64,000 nucleotides of DNA from positions 992,001 to 1,056,000 of the forward strand of contig NZ_CP120677.1 of assembly GCF_029537395.1 (NCBI RefSeq). The letters are read 5' to 3'. The position numbers were made by a program, and so were the translations under genes. Below, one piece after another: positions 1 to 9,200 of this stretch. Position 1 is the first letter of the stretch. Every line of letters starts with the position of its first letter. This DNA is from Tissierella sp. Yu-01 (GTDB taxonomy: Bacteria > Bacillota > Clostridia > Tissierellales > Tissierellaceae). Below the pieces are notes generated by a model. The model saw only the letters and a program-made list of their open reading frames with translations. It was not told the origin of the DNA and searched no databases.

Positions 1-220
1 AAGCCCCCGTTGAAATTCCTTTGAATACTGACCATATAATCCTAAATAATATATTACTCATACCTATAGCTCCTACGGCTATGGAGTTAATTCTGCCAAC
101 CATAGCCATAGAAACAACACCAGCAGTCATTTGTAGGATATTTTCGGCAGTTATTGGCAATATCATAGAAAAGATCCTATTACGTATAGTTTTATCATCT
201 AGTTGTTGTTTTGTTTCCAT
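1..220 (-). CDS. MATE family efflux transporter, 5' part only
   Basis: On the minus strand an ATG at 220 opens a frame that runs off the left edge of the window, so only about 73 N-terminal residues are visible. After a short charged leader (METKQQLDD...) comes a hydrophobic segment with the pattern ILPITAENILQMTAGVVSMA and then VGRINSIAVGAIGMSN. This matches the first two helices of MATE (NorM/DinF) multidrug and toxin exporters, which move cationic or other toxic compounds out of the cell in exchange for Na+ or H+. An AAGG-rich ribosome binding site lies directly upstream. It follows dppA on the same strand with a 21-base gap, so the two may be cotranscribed. Substrate cannot be told. Confidence 0.8.
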   Translation of the reverse strand, partial: METKQQLDDKTIRNRIFSMILPITAENILQMTAGVVSMAMVGRINSIAVGAIGMSNILFRIIWSVFKGISTGA

Positions 221-241
221 CCTTAACCCTTTCTAGTAAAA

Positions 242-1039
242 TTAAATTAGATAATTCATCATTTGCAATACTTCCATATAATCCTCTGATTTAAATTTAA
301 TTGTATTTTCATCTATTCTCTTTATTCCTGGGTAAAAAGATGCTCTATAAGCATCCTTATGTTCCTTATATCTCATTTCAATATCAAATTCTTTAGGTAA
401 TTCAATTATACAGTTTGACCTATCTACTTTTAGAGCATTTTTTACTCCTTCTTTTATTAAGTCCAAAGCTAATTGAGGATGAATATTTATTGTGGAGTTT
501 CCTCTTCCTTCCTTTACTGCAACAGTTTCGATATTATTATTCAGTGTCTTTGCCTCGCTGCACAAGCCCTTATCCCCAGATAGGAAAACGACTGGTACAC
601 CTAAATAAGCAGCTATATATGAATGTATCAAAAATTCACTGGCAACAACGCCGTTTATCTTTATATAGTCTAAGGATAATGTCATAGTATGTGATAATGG
701 ATTAGTATCAGTGCTAGCAGCAGAATGGTATCCAATAAATATCAGAGCATCGAAAGTTTCATCAAACTCCTGAATCATTGAAAACAATCCTCCTGACCAT
801 CCTCTTACCAGTTTTGTATTTCTAGGCAATTTACTGTGATCTATATTTCTACCAGAATCATGAGCATCTTTTATTATAATTTCTTTTACACCGACCATAT
901 TAGCACCTTCACAGGCAGCATTTACTTCTCTTGTCATTTGCTCAGCAAATATATCATACCCTAATTTGCCCTTTTCCGTTTCATCCCAAACAGTACACCC
1001 TGTAACTCCTTCAATATCAGCACTAATAAATATTCTCAT
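242..1039 (-). CDS. dppA: D-aminopeptidase, M55 family (DppA-like)
   Basis: A 265-residue protein starting MRIFISADIEGVTG, the N-terminal signature of M55 zinc peptidases such as Bacillus subtilis DppA. In that family the Asp and Glu of SADIEG and later His residues bind two zinc ions. The HDSGRNID stretch, the GYHS motif (GYHSAAS, about residue 104) and the later FLSGD stretch are all in the expected order and the length fits the family. These cytoplasmic enzymes cleave D-Ala-D-Ala and related D-peptides, recycling cell-wall or exogenous peptides. A GGAGGGG ribosome binding site precedes the ATG. It is followed at 21 bases by a MATE exporter. The role is known for the family; the substrate here is inferred. 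Confidence 0.93.
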   Translation of the reverse strand: MRIFISADIEGVTGCTVWDETEKGKLGYDIFAEQMTREVNAACEGANMVGVKEIIIKDAHDSGRNIDHSKLPRNTKLVRGWSGGLFSMIQEFDETFDALIFIGYHSAASTDTNPLSHTMTLSLDYIKINGVVASEFLIHSYIAAYLGVPVVFLSGDKGLCSEAKTLNNNIETVAVKEGRGNSTINIHPQLALDLIKEGVKNALKVDRSNCIIELPKEFDIEMRYKEHKDAYRASFYPGIKRIDENTIKFKSEDYMEVLQMMNYLI

Positions 1040-1115
1040 CTCTATATCCCCTCCATTTTCCTAATAATACTATATCATGTCAATTCTTACCCTTCCAGTG
1101 AAATATTCACAAAAT

Positions 1116-1240
1116 CATACCCTTTCGATGAAATATTATGAAATCAAAGATTTCTTAAGCTTTTATGAAACTGCCTGCAGTTTCTACACACCGCTGCAAC
1201 GAGTTTATCTCGTTTTATTTCTATCGCTGGGCACAAGCAG
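1116..1240 (+). repeat. Dispersed hairpin repeat, copy 1 (forward)
   Basis: About 125 bases in the 335-base gap before rpsD. It reads CATACCCTTTCGATGAAATA, a GATTTCTTAAGC block, then a hairpin GAAACTGC/GCAGTTTC, a CACACCGCTGCAA block, a second hairpin AACGAG/CTCGTT, and a TTTCTATNGNNGGGCACA end. A nearly identical copy lies inverted at 2268-2387, a diverged one at 32641-32745 and an internally deleted one at 21650-21742. No transposase or convincing protein is associated. Confidence 0.85.
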
Positions 1241-1273
1241 ATTTTGGAAATTTGAATTATTTCACTTTTTTAA

Positions 1274-1324
1274 TGATAATAATTATCATTTATTCTTTAC
1301 AAATCCCTAGTGTTTTGGTATGAT
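1274..1324 (+). promoter_or_regulatory. rpsD promoter with perfect Fur-type box
   Basis: Bases 1274-1288 read TGATAATAATTATCA, an exact 7-1-7 match to the Fur box; the palindrome extends to nine bases per arm (1272-1290). Seven bases downstream is a -35 hexamer TTTACA (1296-1301), a 17-base spacer and a -10 TATGAT (1319-1324). The start codon of rpsD follows about 50 bases later. The layout implies control of rpsD by a Fur-family metal sensor (Fur, Zur or PerR); which one is inference. Confidence 0.75.
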
Positions 1325-1374
1325 ATATTTGGCTTAAATAATCCGCGGCAAATATTAAACGGAGATGATATTAT

Positions 1375-1974
1375 TTGGCTAAAATGATGGGACCTAGATT
1401 TAAAGAATCTAGAAGATTAGGATTAAATGTATGCGGTCATCCAAAGGCGATGAACAGAGCAACAAAAGGCACTAGTAGAGCTGATAAAAAGCTTTCTGAT
1501 TACGGACAACAATTATTAGAAAAACAAAGATTAAGATCATATTATGGTGTTATGGAAAAGCAATTCGTAAAATATGTACGAATGGCTAAAAAATCACCAG
1601 ACCAAACAGGTCATGCTCTAGTTAAAATACTAGAATCTAGACTAGATAACTTAGTATATAGAATTGGTTATGCTTCATCAATAAGACAAGCAAGGCAGAT
1701 GGTTGTTCATGGACATATATTAGTTAACGGTAAAAAGATAGATATTCCTTCCTACTTATGTGAGGTAGGAGATACTATTACACTAAGAGAAAAATCAAGA
1801 GATGTAGAATTATTTAAAGACAACTTCCACAATGCAATGTTAAATACTTTACCTTATATCGTTAAGGATGAGGAAAACTTCTCTGCCAAGTATATAAAGA
1901 TACCTGAAAGAGAAGAGATACCAATAGAAATAGAAGACCAATTAGTTGTTGAATACTATTCAAAGACTATGTAA
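1375..1974 (+). CDS. rpsD: Ribosomal protein S4 (metal-free form, stand-alone gene)
   Basis: A 199-residue S4. The N-terminal part ([19 protein letters not shown]...) is the S4/S9 domain and residues about 90-150 hold the S4 RNA-binding domain ([13 protein letters not shown]...[14 protein letters not shown]). S4 nucleates 16S rRNA folding in the small subunit. The four-cysteine metal site of C+ S4 proteins is absent: only Cys20 and one cysteine near 128 remain. It starts at TTG (1375), chosen because ACGGAGATGATA sits just upstream and MAKM fits the family. The gene is alone, not in the rpsM-rpsK-rpsD-rpoA cluster usual in Clostridia, so it may be a second S4. It has its own promoter with a Fur-type box and its own terminator, and lies between inverted repeats. 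Confidence 0.95.
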   Translation: MAKMMGPRFKESRRLGLNVCGHPKAMNRATKGTSRADKKLSDYGQQLLEKQRLRSYYGVMEKQFVKYVRMAKKSPDQTGHALVKILESRLDNLVYRIGYASSIRQARQMVVHGHILVNGKKIDIPSYLCEVGDTITLREKSRDVELFKDNFHNAMLNTLPYIVKDEENFSAKYIKIPEREEIPIEIEDQLVVEYYSKTM

Positions 1975-1980
1975 TTAATG

Positions 1981-2005
1981 AAGGGAGGCATGAAGCCTCC
2001 CTTTT
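1981..2005 (+). terminator. rpsD terminator
   Basis: AAGGGAGGC and GCCTCCCTT pair around a five-base loop and are followed by a T-rich run, seven bases after the rpsD stop codon. Confidence 0.9.
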
Positions 2006-2078
2006 ATTTATTTGAAAATCACAAATATTGTTGAAAATCACAAACATAAGATACTTTTAAAGCTATGCTAATACTATA

Positions 2079-2236
2079 CAAACCCGAGATTCCTCGACAA
2101 GCTCGGAATGACAGTTAAGGGCTCCACAGGCCGCTCCTACGCATATTATAGTCATCTTGAGTATTAGACTGAATGACTACTATCTGTCATTCTGAGACGG
2201 CCGGAATAATGTATGCTACCGAAGAATCTCGGGTTT
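2079..2236. repeat. Nested inverted-repeat element of the CCGAGAT family
   Basis: Outer arms AAACCCGAGATTC (2080-2092) and GAATCTCGGGTTT (2224-2236) enclose inner arms CTCGGAATGACAG (about 2102-2114) and CTGTCATTCTGAG (about 2184-2196), giving a hairpin of about 158 bases. Related pieces occur at 27355-27408, 39643-39675 and 53857-53959, always between genes. Together with 2011-2078, which holds a short direct repeat of TTGAAAATCACAAA, and the next repeat, it fills the 418-base gap after rpsD. Confidence 0.8.
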
Positions 2237-2267
2237 CAATTGTGTGAACTGTGAATTGTGGATTGCT

Positions 2268-2387
2268 GTGTACCCTACAATAGAAATAAAACGAGATAAA
2301 CTCGTTGCAGCGGTGTGTAGAAACTGCAGGCAGTTTCATTAAAGCTTAAGAAATCTTGATTTCGTAATGTTTCATTGGGAGGGTATG
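2268..2387 (-). repeat. Dispersed hairpin repeat, copy 2 (inverted relative to copy 1)
   Basis: The reverse complement is close to identical to 1116-1240 over about 115 bases, including the GAAACTGC/GCAGTTTC and AACGAG/CTCGTT hairpins, and continues into a CACAATTCACAGTTCACA tail. It ends only a few bases from the stop codon of the neighbouring ABC permease. With copy 1 it forms an inverted pair around rpsD. Confidence 0.85.
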
Positions 2388-2392
2388 AATTG

Positions 2393-4060
2393 TTACTCTA
2401 TCTCTCTAAATTGCTTCTCAATTAATTTTTTTAGTATGGTGAAAAATATGAATATGGATATTAGTAATACAACGGTTAATACTGAATATACCATCCATAT
2501 ATCAATCTTACTAAACATAAATTTGACTAATAAAAAAAGTAATCCTCCATATAATGCGCCTACTCCCATTCCAATCAAGACATTTAAATTCTGCTTCATT
2601 GCTTGCTGTGGGTTAGACCAACTAAGCATTGGCCTTAAAATGTCTATAATCATTCCAATTTGAGTCATTGGGATACTTGCAATTAATCCAATTATAATAA
2701 TTAGTAAAATACTTATAAAATCTAGTCTGATTATAAATAACATACTACCTATTAAAATAACTGCCCCTATAACTTGTATAACCAAGGAAGCCAATACCCT
2801 CCCCATTATTTGAGCCGCTGGTTTAATTGGAAGAGTTCTTTGTATCCAAAAATGCTTCCCTTCTCTTGAAAAGGTTGTAGCACCAACTGAATTTAAAATT
2901 CCTAATGCTCCAATCATACCAATAGCTCCAAGTACTACTATATCCATATTTCCATATAACAATTGAGTCACTGGCTCCATTGACTGATCTCCAGAAACTA
3001 CGCTCATAACAATAATTATAGGTCCTATGATAACTCCACCTACGGAATTCATTAAATATATAGGAGTCTTAAATAACATAATTAGCTCTTTTTTAGCTAT
3101 TGCTAAATATGGTTTTGTTACAGATGAAACCTTATCTAAATCCTTTCTTTTTCCTTTTCCCTTAGTAGCTGTTACTTCAATATTTCCAATAAGTCCATCA
3201 AAGAATATCCTTTCTGAGAGAAAAATCATTAATAAGAACCCAATAATACTAGTTACTACAAACATCATAATATTTGTTAATCCTAATAATTCATCAAAGT
3301 TTGCTAAAGACAAGGCTCCCCACATACTTGGTGGAAATACTAAACCTAGATTTTTTACTAATAAATTTGCATCTCTAGCAAGATTAAAATAGAAGTCTTC
3401 ACCTTCAAGAATTGCTTTCTGAGCTAAGTTTTGTATTTTCAATTGACCATATAGCATTAACACAATAAATAATATAGATGATATTGTTCTAATTAAATCT
3501 CTCTTACCCTTAATATTGGTATATTTCATTAATACCATAATGACTATGGAAGCTAATACCAGTGGTAAAATAGGCAACGTTATTGTTGCTAATAAGGAAT
3601 AAAACCAATAAAGTAGACCTGCTCTTCCTTTAATCCCATATATAATGACAAATGGTAAAAACACAGGTAGGGATGTTAAATATTCACTAACCATTATGGT
3701 TATAAACTTTGAAGTTAGTATATGTGATGGTTTTATAGGAAGTGGCAAAAGATGAACTAAATCATTTGAAAAATAATATTTACTCATTACATATAATAGG
3801 CCAAAGAAAAAAACTATTAATTGAGAACCTAAAAAGCCCATTAGTAAGAAATATGACTGTTGTCCAATCTGCCTAAAAGCATCATAAAATGTTCCTAAGG
3901 CCCTTATCATTAGTATATAAGTAGGAATTAAGGATAGCATAGCAATGCCAAATAAAATTATCTGCCATCTTTGTTTTTTAGCTTTGAAACTATATAATAT
4001 GGATGATAACCCAAAGGTTATATTTAAATCCGTCTTAATCAAGGAAAATAATTTATTCAT
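2393..4060 (-). CDS. ABC exporter membrane subunit
   Basis: A 555-residue integral membrane protein with about twelve hydrophobic segments arranged in two halves, split near residues 295-320 by a basic loop (KGKGKRKDLDK). The second half contains GATTFSREGKHFWIQRTLPI, a motif typical of large Firmicute ABC-2-like permeases. Its start overlaps the end of the ATPase gene upstream by eight bases, so the two are translationally coupled and almost certainly form one transporter. Such pairs export drugs, peptides or unknown lipophilic compounds; no substrate can be deduced. The 3' end abuts a repeat element. Confidence 0.85.
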   Translation of the reverse strand: MNKLFSLIKTDLNITFGLSSILYSFKAKKQRWQIILFGIAMLSLIPTYILMIRALGTFYDAFRQIGQQSYFLLMGFLGSQLIVFFFGLLYVMSKYYFSNDLVHLLPLPIKPSHILTSKFITIMVSEYLTSLPVFLPFVIIYGIKGRAGLLYWFYSLLATITLPILPLVLASIVIMVLMKYTNIKGKRDLIRTISSILFIVLMLYGQLKIQNLAQKAILEGEDFYFNLARDANLLVKNLGLVFPPSMWGALSLANFDELLGLTNIMMFVVTSIIGFLLMIFLSERIFFDGLIGNIEVTATKGKGKRKDLDKVSSVTKPYLAIAKKELIMLFKTPIYLMNSVGGVIIGPIIIVMSVVSGDQSMEPVTQLLYGNMDIVVLGAIGMIGALGILNSVGATTFSREGKHFWIQRTLPIKPAAQIMGRVLASLVIQVIGAVILIGSMLFIIRLDFISILLIIIIGLIASIPMTQIGMIIDILRPMLSWSNPQQAMKQNLNVLIGMGVGALYGGLLFLLVKFMFSKIDIWMVYSVLTVVLLISIFIFFTILKKLIEKQFREIE

Positions 4061-4781
4061 TATCAGTCAACTCCAGGAATATATTCTCCAAGGATTCTCT
4101 TTCTTTTGCGTGTGCTCTTAGTTCATCCATTGTTCCTAAAGCGATTATCTTTCCTTTGTTGATGATAGCAATTCTGTCACATAATTTTTCCGCTACTTCC
4201 ATTACGTGAGTGGAAAAGAAAACTGTTTTACCTTGATCACACTTCTGTCTCATTATTTCCTTTAAGTTAAATGAAGATTTAGGATCCAATCCTACCATAG
4301 GTTCATCTAGTATAAACAAATTAGGGTCATTAAGAAGTGCAGAAGTCAGTACAAGCTTTTGCTTCATACCATGTGAAAAGCTACTGATTATATCCCCTAA
4401 GGAATCCTCGATATTAAATAGCTTTGTATAGTAATCTACTTTCTTTGTTCTATCTTCCTTTGAAATTCCGTACATATCGGCTATGAAGTTCAAATACTCT
4501 ATCCCATTTAATCTATCATAAATTTCAGGATTATCTGGAACATAACTAATCATGGATTTAGCCTTTAAAGAATCTTCCCATACGTCTACTTCATCTAGTA
4601 AAATCTTACCTTCATCTGGTTTTAGCAAGCCTACTATCATTTTTATAGTAGTAGTTTTCCCGGCTCCATTAGGTCCTAAAAACCCAAATATCTCTCCTGA
4701 TTTAATTTCTATGTCTAAATTATCAACTGCTTTTATCTTGCCCTTATTATATGATTTAGAAATATTGCTTAATTTTAACAT
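4053..4781 (-). CDS. ABC transporter ATP-binding protein
   Basis: A 242-residue nucleotide-binding subunit. Walker A is GPNGAGKTT near residue 36, the Q-loop precedes SYVPDNPEIYDRL, the signature region is FSHGMKQKL, Walker B is LFILDEP and the switch His is in FFSTHVME. It belongs to the CcmA/YadG-like export ATPases and partners the twelve-helix permease whose start it overlaps. A GGAGGG ribosome binding site precedes the ATG. A hairpin separates it from the PadR operon upstream, so it is probably a separate transcription unit. Confidence 0.93.
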   Translation of the reverse strand: MLKLSNISKSYNKGKIKAVDNLDIEIKSGEIFGFLGPNGAGKTTTIKMIVGLLKPDEGKILLDEVDVWEDSLKAKSMISYVPDNPEIYDRLNGIEYLNFIADMYGISKEDRTKKVDYYTKLFNIEDSLGDIISSFSHGMKQKLVLTSALLNDPNLFILDEPMVGLDPKSSFNLKEIMRQKCDQGKTVFFSTHVMEVAEKLCDRIAIINKGKIIALGTMDELRAHAKERESLENIFLELTDNE

Positions 4782-4844
4782 TGCATCCCTCCTTTTATCA
4801 ATTTTATTATATGCTTTATTTAATTTCTTATCAATTAGGATAGT

Positions 4845-4874
4845 AAAAAGAGACCAAACAATTGGTCTCTTTTG
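4845..4874 (-). terminator. Terminator of the padR operon
   Basis: AGAGACCAA pairs with TTGGTCTCT around a short loop; on the minus strand it is followed by TTTTTAC. It lies just after the stop of the last padR-operon gene. Confidence 0.85.
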
Positions 4875-4888
4875 TAATACGGTATATA

Positions 4889-5119
4889 CTAATCTTTGTG
4901 TTTATATGGCAACATTGAGCAAATCTTATCTAATACCTTATCTGCTACGTAGTAGGCGGTTATCAATATTGCAATATCTATTAATATTAAAATTATATTA
5001 AATACTTCACCAAACATATTATATGACAGTCCAGTTAATCTTCCAACTATTCTTCCAACTATTTTTGCAATAAAGTAAGTAACAATAAAATTTAATATAA
5101 TTCTATTTTTACTTTTCAA
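4889..5119 (-). CDS. Small two-helix membrane protein of unknown function
   Basis: About 76 residues with two hydrophobic stretches (IILNFIVTYFIAKIVGRIVG and ILILIDIAILITAYYVADK). A longer reading from 5137 would put the GGAGGAGG ribosome binding site inside the coding region, so the TTG at 5119, eight bases after that site, is the better start. It is the last gene of a padR operon and follows the HAAS-like membrane protein by 25 bases. I do not recognise a family. A membrane partner of the upstream protein is a guess from position. Confidence 0.6.
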   Translation of the reverse strand: MKSKNRIILNFIVTYFIAKIVGRIVGRLTGLSYNMFGEVFNIILILIDIAILITAYYVADKVLDKICSMLPYKHKD

Positions 5120-5144
5120 GAAATCAACCTCCTCCAATGCTATT

Positions 5145-5843
5145 CTAATCCGTTAAATCTTCATAGTAATTGCTTCTATCCTGTGCTAAATTTTTAATGT
5201 TTTTTCTGTAGAAATATTCTGAAACTAAATAGATTAAACCTGCTACTAACAAAACATAACCTTTGTTTATAAATACTTTAAAATTTTCATTCATGGCCGT
5301 ACCAAGGGATCCAAAAATTATAGCGTAAGAATATGTTGATATTCCTACATACGCACTCCAGTAAAATCCAAATCTATGCCATCCTTCCATATTTAAAAGT
5401 GGTCGAACTAATTTAGATATTAAGAAGAAATAGGTAATATAATTTACAAGCGAAAATAGTCCTAGAAGGCTCACATCCCATGAAAATTGAGTTAAATTTA
5501 TTGTACCAAAAAATCCAAGCGATAAAAGGACTATGCCTGATATAGATTTTAAATATAGCAATATAATCTCAAGCTTACTGGATCCCCTGCTGTTCTTAAT
5601 AAGATCATAGGTAAACAGTTTTATATCATCGCCTATAACTTCTTTCATATTAGAACTCCTGAGTCTTGCCTCTTCTGCCATTCCGATTAAGTCTCTTCTA
5701 ATTACCTGTGCATCAAAGGAATTGACTCTGAATATTCCTAAGCTTTCCATGATTTTATCGATTATGTCTTCATCCTCTTCAGGTAGCCACCTAGCAATGT
5801 CATCATTTTCTTTTTTCAGTAATCTGGCTTCATCTTTAAACAT
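5145..5843 (-). CDS. Membrane protein with HAAS/DUF1700-like N-terminus, PadR partner
   Basis: About 232 residues. The N-terminal 85 or so are soluble, acidic and helical and end in a pattern (IRRDLIGMAEEARLR...VIGDDIKLFTYDLI) resembling the HAAS/DUF1048-type domains that accompany PadR regulators. Four to five membrane segments follow (for example IVLLSLGFFGTINL and INKGYVLLVAGLIYLVSEYF). I start it at the ATG at 5843, four bases after the padR stop and eight bases after GGGAGAG, rather than at the longer overlapping start at 5873. It is probably coupled to padR and may mediate the response sensed or controlled by that regulator. The function is unknown. Confidence 0.65.
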   Translation of the reverse strand: MFKDEARLLKKENDDIARWLPEEDEDIIDKIMESLGIFRVNSFDAQVIRRDLIGMAEEARLRSSNMKEVIGDDIKLFTYDLIKNSRGSSKLEIILLYLKSISGIVLLSLGFFGTINLTQFSWDVSLLGLFSLVNYITYFFLISKLVRPLLNMEGWHRFGFYWSAYVGISTYSYAIIFGSLGTAMNENFKVFINKGYVLLVAGLIYLVSEYFYRKNIKNLAQDRSNYYEDLTD

Positions 5844-5847
5844 AATA

Positions 5848-6171
5848 TCACTCTCCCTCAAATACTCGATCAACCGAACTTTTTACATCATTCCATACGG
5901 ATACAAATTGTTTTAGATACTCTTCCCCTGATTTTGTTGTAAAATAATACTTTCTCTTTGGGCCTAATGGCGATTCCTTATATACTGAGGATATGATTCC
6001 CTTTTTTTCTAGACGTACTAGAAGTGGATAAATAGTTCCTTCTTTGGCATCAATAAAGCCATATCCCTGTAATCGGGAAACTATTTCATAACCATAAGTC
6101 TCTTCCTCACTAATAATTTTGACAATACAACCTTCTAACGTTCCTCTCATCAACTGAGATCGATCTATCAT
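5848..6171 (-). CDS. PadR family transcriptional regulator
   Basis: About 107 residues. A winged helix-turn-helix covers residues 5-85, with the PadR pattern LRGT-like (MRGTLEGCIVKII), ETYGYEI, EGTIYPLL and GPKRKYYFTT, and a short C-terminal helix follows. PadR proteins are repressors of detoxification and envelope operons. I prefer the ATG at 6171, six bases after AAGGTAGGTG, over the GTG nine bases upstream, which falls within that ribosome binding site. It is first in an operon with two membrane proteins and its own promoter holds a candidate operator, so it is likely autoregulated. Confidence 0.9.
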   Translation of the reverse strand: MIDRSQLMRGTLEGCIVKIISEEETYGYEIVSRLQGYGFIDAKEGTIYPLLVRLEKKGIISSVYKESPLGPKRKYYFTTKSGEEYLKQFVSVWNDVKSSVDRVFEGE

Positions 6172-6209
6172 TTTTTTCACCTACCTTGTACCGCCTAATA
6201 GTTAACTAT

Positions 6210-6238
6210 ATTGTACCACCAAGTAGTAAAATTATCAA
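6210..6238 (-). promoter_or_regulatory. padR promoter and candidate PadR operator
   Basis: Minus strand: -35 TTGATA (6233-6238), exactly 17 bases, -10 TACAAT (6210-6215). Between them is an imperfect inverted repeat TACTACTTGGTGGTA (6214-6228), and a palindrome ATAGTTAACTAT follows downstream. The dyad sits where a repressor would block RNA polymerase. The promoter is seen; assigning the dyad to PadR is inference. Confidence 0.65.
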
Positions 6239-6250
6239 TACAAAAAATGT

Positions 6251-6282
6251 AAAAAGCTGAAATCTTTCGATTTCAGCTTTTT
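6251..6282. terminator. Bidirectional terminator after the NuoG/GltD-like gene
   Basis: AAAAAGCTGAAATC pairs with GATTTCAGCTTTTT around TTTC. It terminates the electron-transfer operon from the right (minus strand), just past the stop codon at 6295. Confidence 0.92.
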
Positions 6283-6294
6283 ATAGGATTATAT

Positions 6295-9200
6295 TTATGC
6301 TTGTGCATCAGCTAATTCTTCAGTTACTGGTTCTTCACCAATACTTTCAACTACCTTGTTAAATTCCTTTTCTACGAAGTCTGTAATAGTTCTTCTTTCA
6401 AATAGTTTTGAATCTCCTACTATAAGTAGATTAGCCTTCTTATCAGGTGTATAGAATCCATCTACATAAAGTACATTGGATTCTCCAAGTGGCCAGTAGG
6501 CAGCTTCAGTTAATTTTCCTAGTCCCTTATAACCATGAATATTTCTTGAAATTTCCTCAGTTAATTCTTCAATGCTATTATAGTTTTCCGTCTTACCTAG
6601 TACATACATCATTTCATTTACAACTTCCCAGTTCTTATATCCACTTAAAGCTGGTATCGCTGCATTAGTCTTTTGAATTCTTCTTTCTGTACTAGTATAG
6701 GTTCCTGTGGATTCTGCATAACTTACTGCTGGTAAAACTACATCAGCTAGTTCTGCTGTTGGTGTTAAATATAGATCTTGAACTACTAAGAATTCTAGAT
6801 TTTCTAAGTTAACTCCTTCTATATCCTCACCAAAGATCATTAACCCCTTAAGAGTCTTATCTTCAATTGCTTTTACTATATCAACACTTGGCTTATCTAT
6901 TCCCATATCTACCAAGCCTTGGCTGTTGTTCTTTGGTTTTAGTTGAATAATTCCACGTCTTGGCTTAGCTACTTGACCTGATACTACTGCAATATCAGCA
7001 ATTAATCTTGCTGCATCGTTAGTTAAATAGTTTTGGTCAAATACTATCATAGCCTTCTTAGCCTTGGTATAGCTTTCGGCTATTTCCTTAGCATCTGTAC
7101 TTGGAACTACATCCTTTAGACTTTCCTGTAACTCCTCATATCCGTTAGCATTCTTTGGAGCAAAGCCTAAGTCTATAATAGCTTTTAAGATCTCCTTTAA
7201 GAAGTTTGCGTTGTTATCAGCATAAACTGTCTTACTTGCCCAGTCATCAACTTGGCTATTGAAATCATTAATTACAACAAGCTTACCTCCATTTTTAACA
7301 GCTTCCTTAATCTTAAGGGCTGCAATTGTATGGTCCTTCATTACATCTGAGCCTACTAATAGAATATATTCAGCTAATTTTAGTTCATCGAATGTATTTG
7401 TTGATGCATCAAGACCAAGAACATCTGCTATTCCACCGTAGTTTCTATTGAATGATGTTATATTATCCGTACTTAAGAAGTCTTTAGCGAATTTCTTAAT
7501 TATATATATTTCTTCATTAGTATATCTATCAGAAACAGTAAAGCCTACTGCTTCATGACCGCATTGCATCTTAAGGCTTTGCATTTTCTTAGCTGCAAGT
7601 TTTAATGCTTCTTCCCATGTTGTTTCTTCTAACTTGCCATTCTTTCTAACAAGTGGTTTAACAAGTCTTGTCTTTTTATTAGCCTGATCATATCCAAATC
7701 TACCTTTAACACATAGTAATCCATTATCTACTTTACTATCTTTATCAGGTAATGCTCTGTATAGCATATCTCCCTTTGTATTTAAGCTTATATTACATCC
7801 AACAGAACAGAATGAACATACAGTCTTTGTTTCTTCTGCTTTAACTGGAACAGATTTTTCTATTTGTAATCTTTCTTGAATAGCACCAACTGGACATACA
7901 CTTACACATTGACCACAGGAGATACAAGATGTTTCTGCAAGAGATAAATCCAATGATGGTTTGACTATTGTATCAAAGCCTCTGTTTACTAGTCCCAATG
8001 CTCCATTGTCCATTACTTGGTCACAAACTCTAACGCAAAGACCGCATAGTATACACTTATCTGAATTTCTAACTATGAAAGGATGAGCATCGTCAAATTC
8101 TCTACGATGTACTTCACCTTCAAATTTCTCAGGATGAACATCATATTCATTAGCGTAAGTATATAGTTTACATTCAAATACATCATGGCATCCACATTCT
8201 AAACATCTTTTAGCATCTTCCATTGCCTTTTCAGGACTAAATCCTAAATTTACTTCCTCAAAGTTATATCTTCTATCTTCTGATGATAAGTGTGGCATAG
8301 GGGATCTATGTTTTACTTGCCTATCTACAAAGTCCTCTGCTGTTATTGTATTATCTCTAGTTACAACATAAGGAGCTTCATATGGAACTATATCTCCTTC
8401 TAAGTATGAGTTAATAACATCAGCTGCTTTTTTAGCGTCTCCTATTGCCTTTATAGCTATATCTGCACCCTTATTTATAACGTCTCCACCTGCAAATACA
8501 CCTGTTGTACTTGTAGAGAATGTAGCTTCATCAGCTGATATTGTTCCCTTAGGAGTTTTTTCGATGGACTCAAAGCCCTCAAGATTTGATTGTTGTCCAA
8601 TAGCTCCTATTATTAAATCCACATCTAAGAATTCAAATTCTCCCTCAATTGGCATAGGTCTTCTTCTGCCACTTGAATCTGGCTCGCCTAATTCCATCTT
8701 TTGAAGTTTAATCTTTGCCGCTCTACCGTTTTCTTCTATTATTTCTTCAGGAGCAACTAAGAACTTAAATGTAACGCCCTCTTCTCTTGCCTCTATTATT
8801 TCAATTTCTTCTGCAGGCATTTCCTCTTCTGTTCTTCTATATAGTAAATAGACTTCTTTCGCTCCAAGCCTAATAGCAGTTCTGCATGCGTCCATTGCAG
8901 TATTACCGCCACCAACTACTGCTATTTTTTCTCCTATATCCATTGGAATGTTAAGTGCTGCATTTCTTAAGAAGTCTATACCTCCAATTACACCTGGAAG
9001 CTCTTCACCTTTAACTCTTAGGCTAGTGCTCTTCCAAGCTCCTACTGAAATATATACAGCATCAAAATTCTTTCTTACATAATCTAAATCCAAATCTCTA
9101 CCAATTTTGATATTGTTAACTAATTTCGCACCCAATTTTTCTATTATTGCTATTTCTTGATCTAGAACCTTCTTTGGCAGACGATACTCAGGTATACCAT

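Noticed and set aside
1077-1310. 77-codon open frame before rpsD on the plus strand
   Set aside because: It spans the dispersed repeat and the Fur box, has no ribosome binding site and its sequence follows the repeat, not a protein family.
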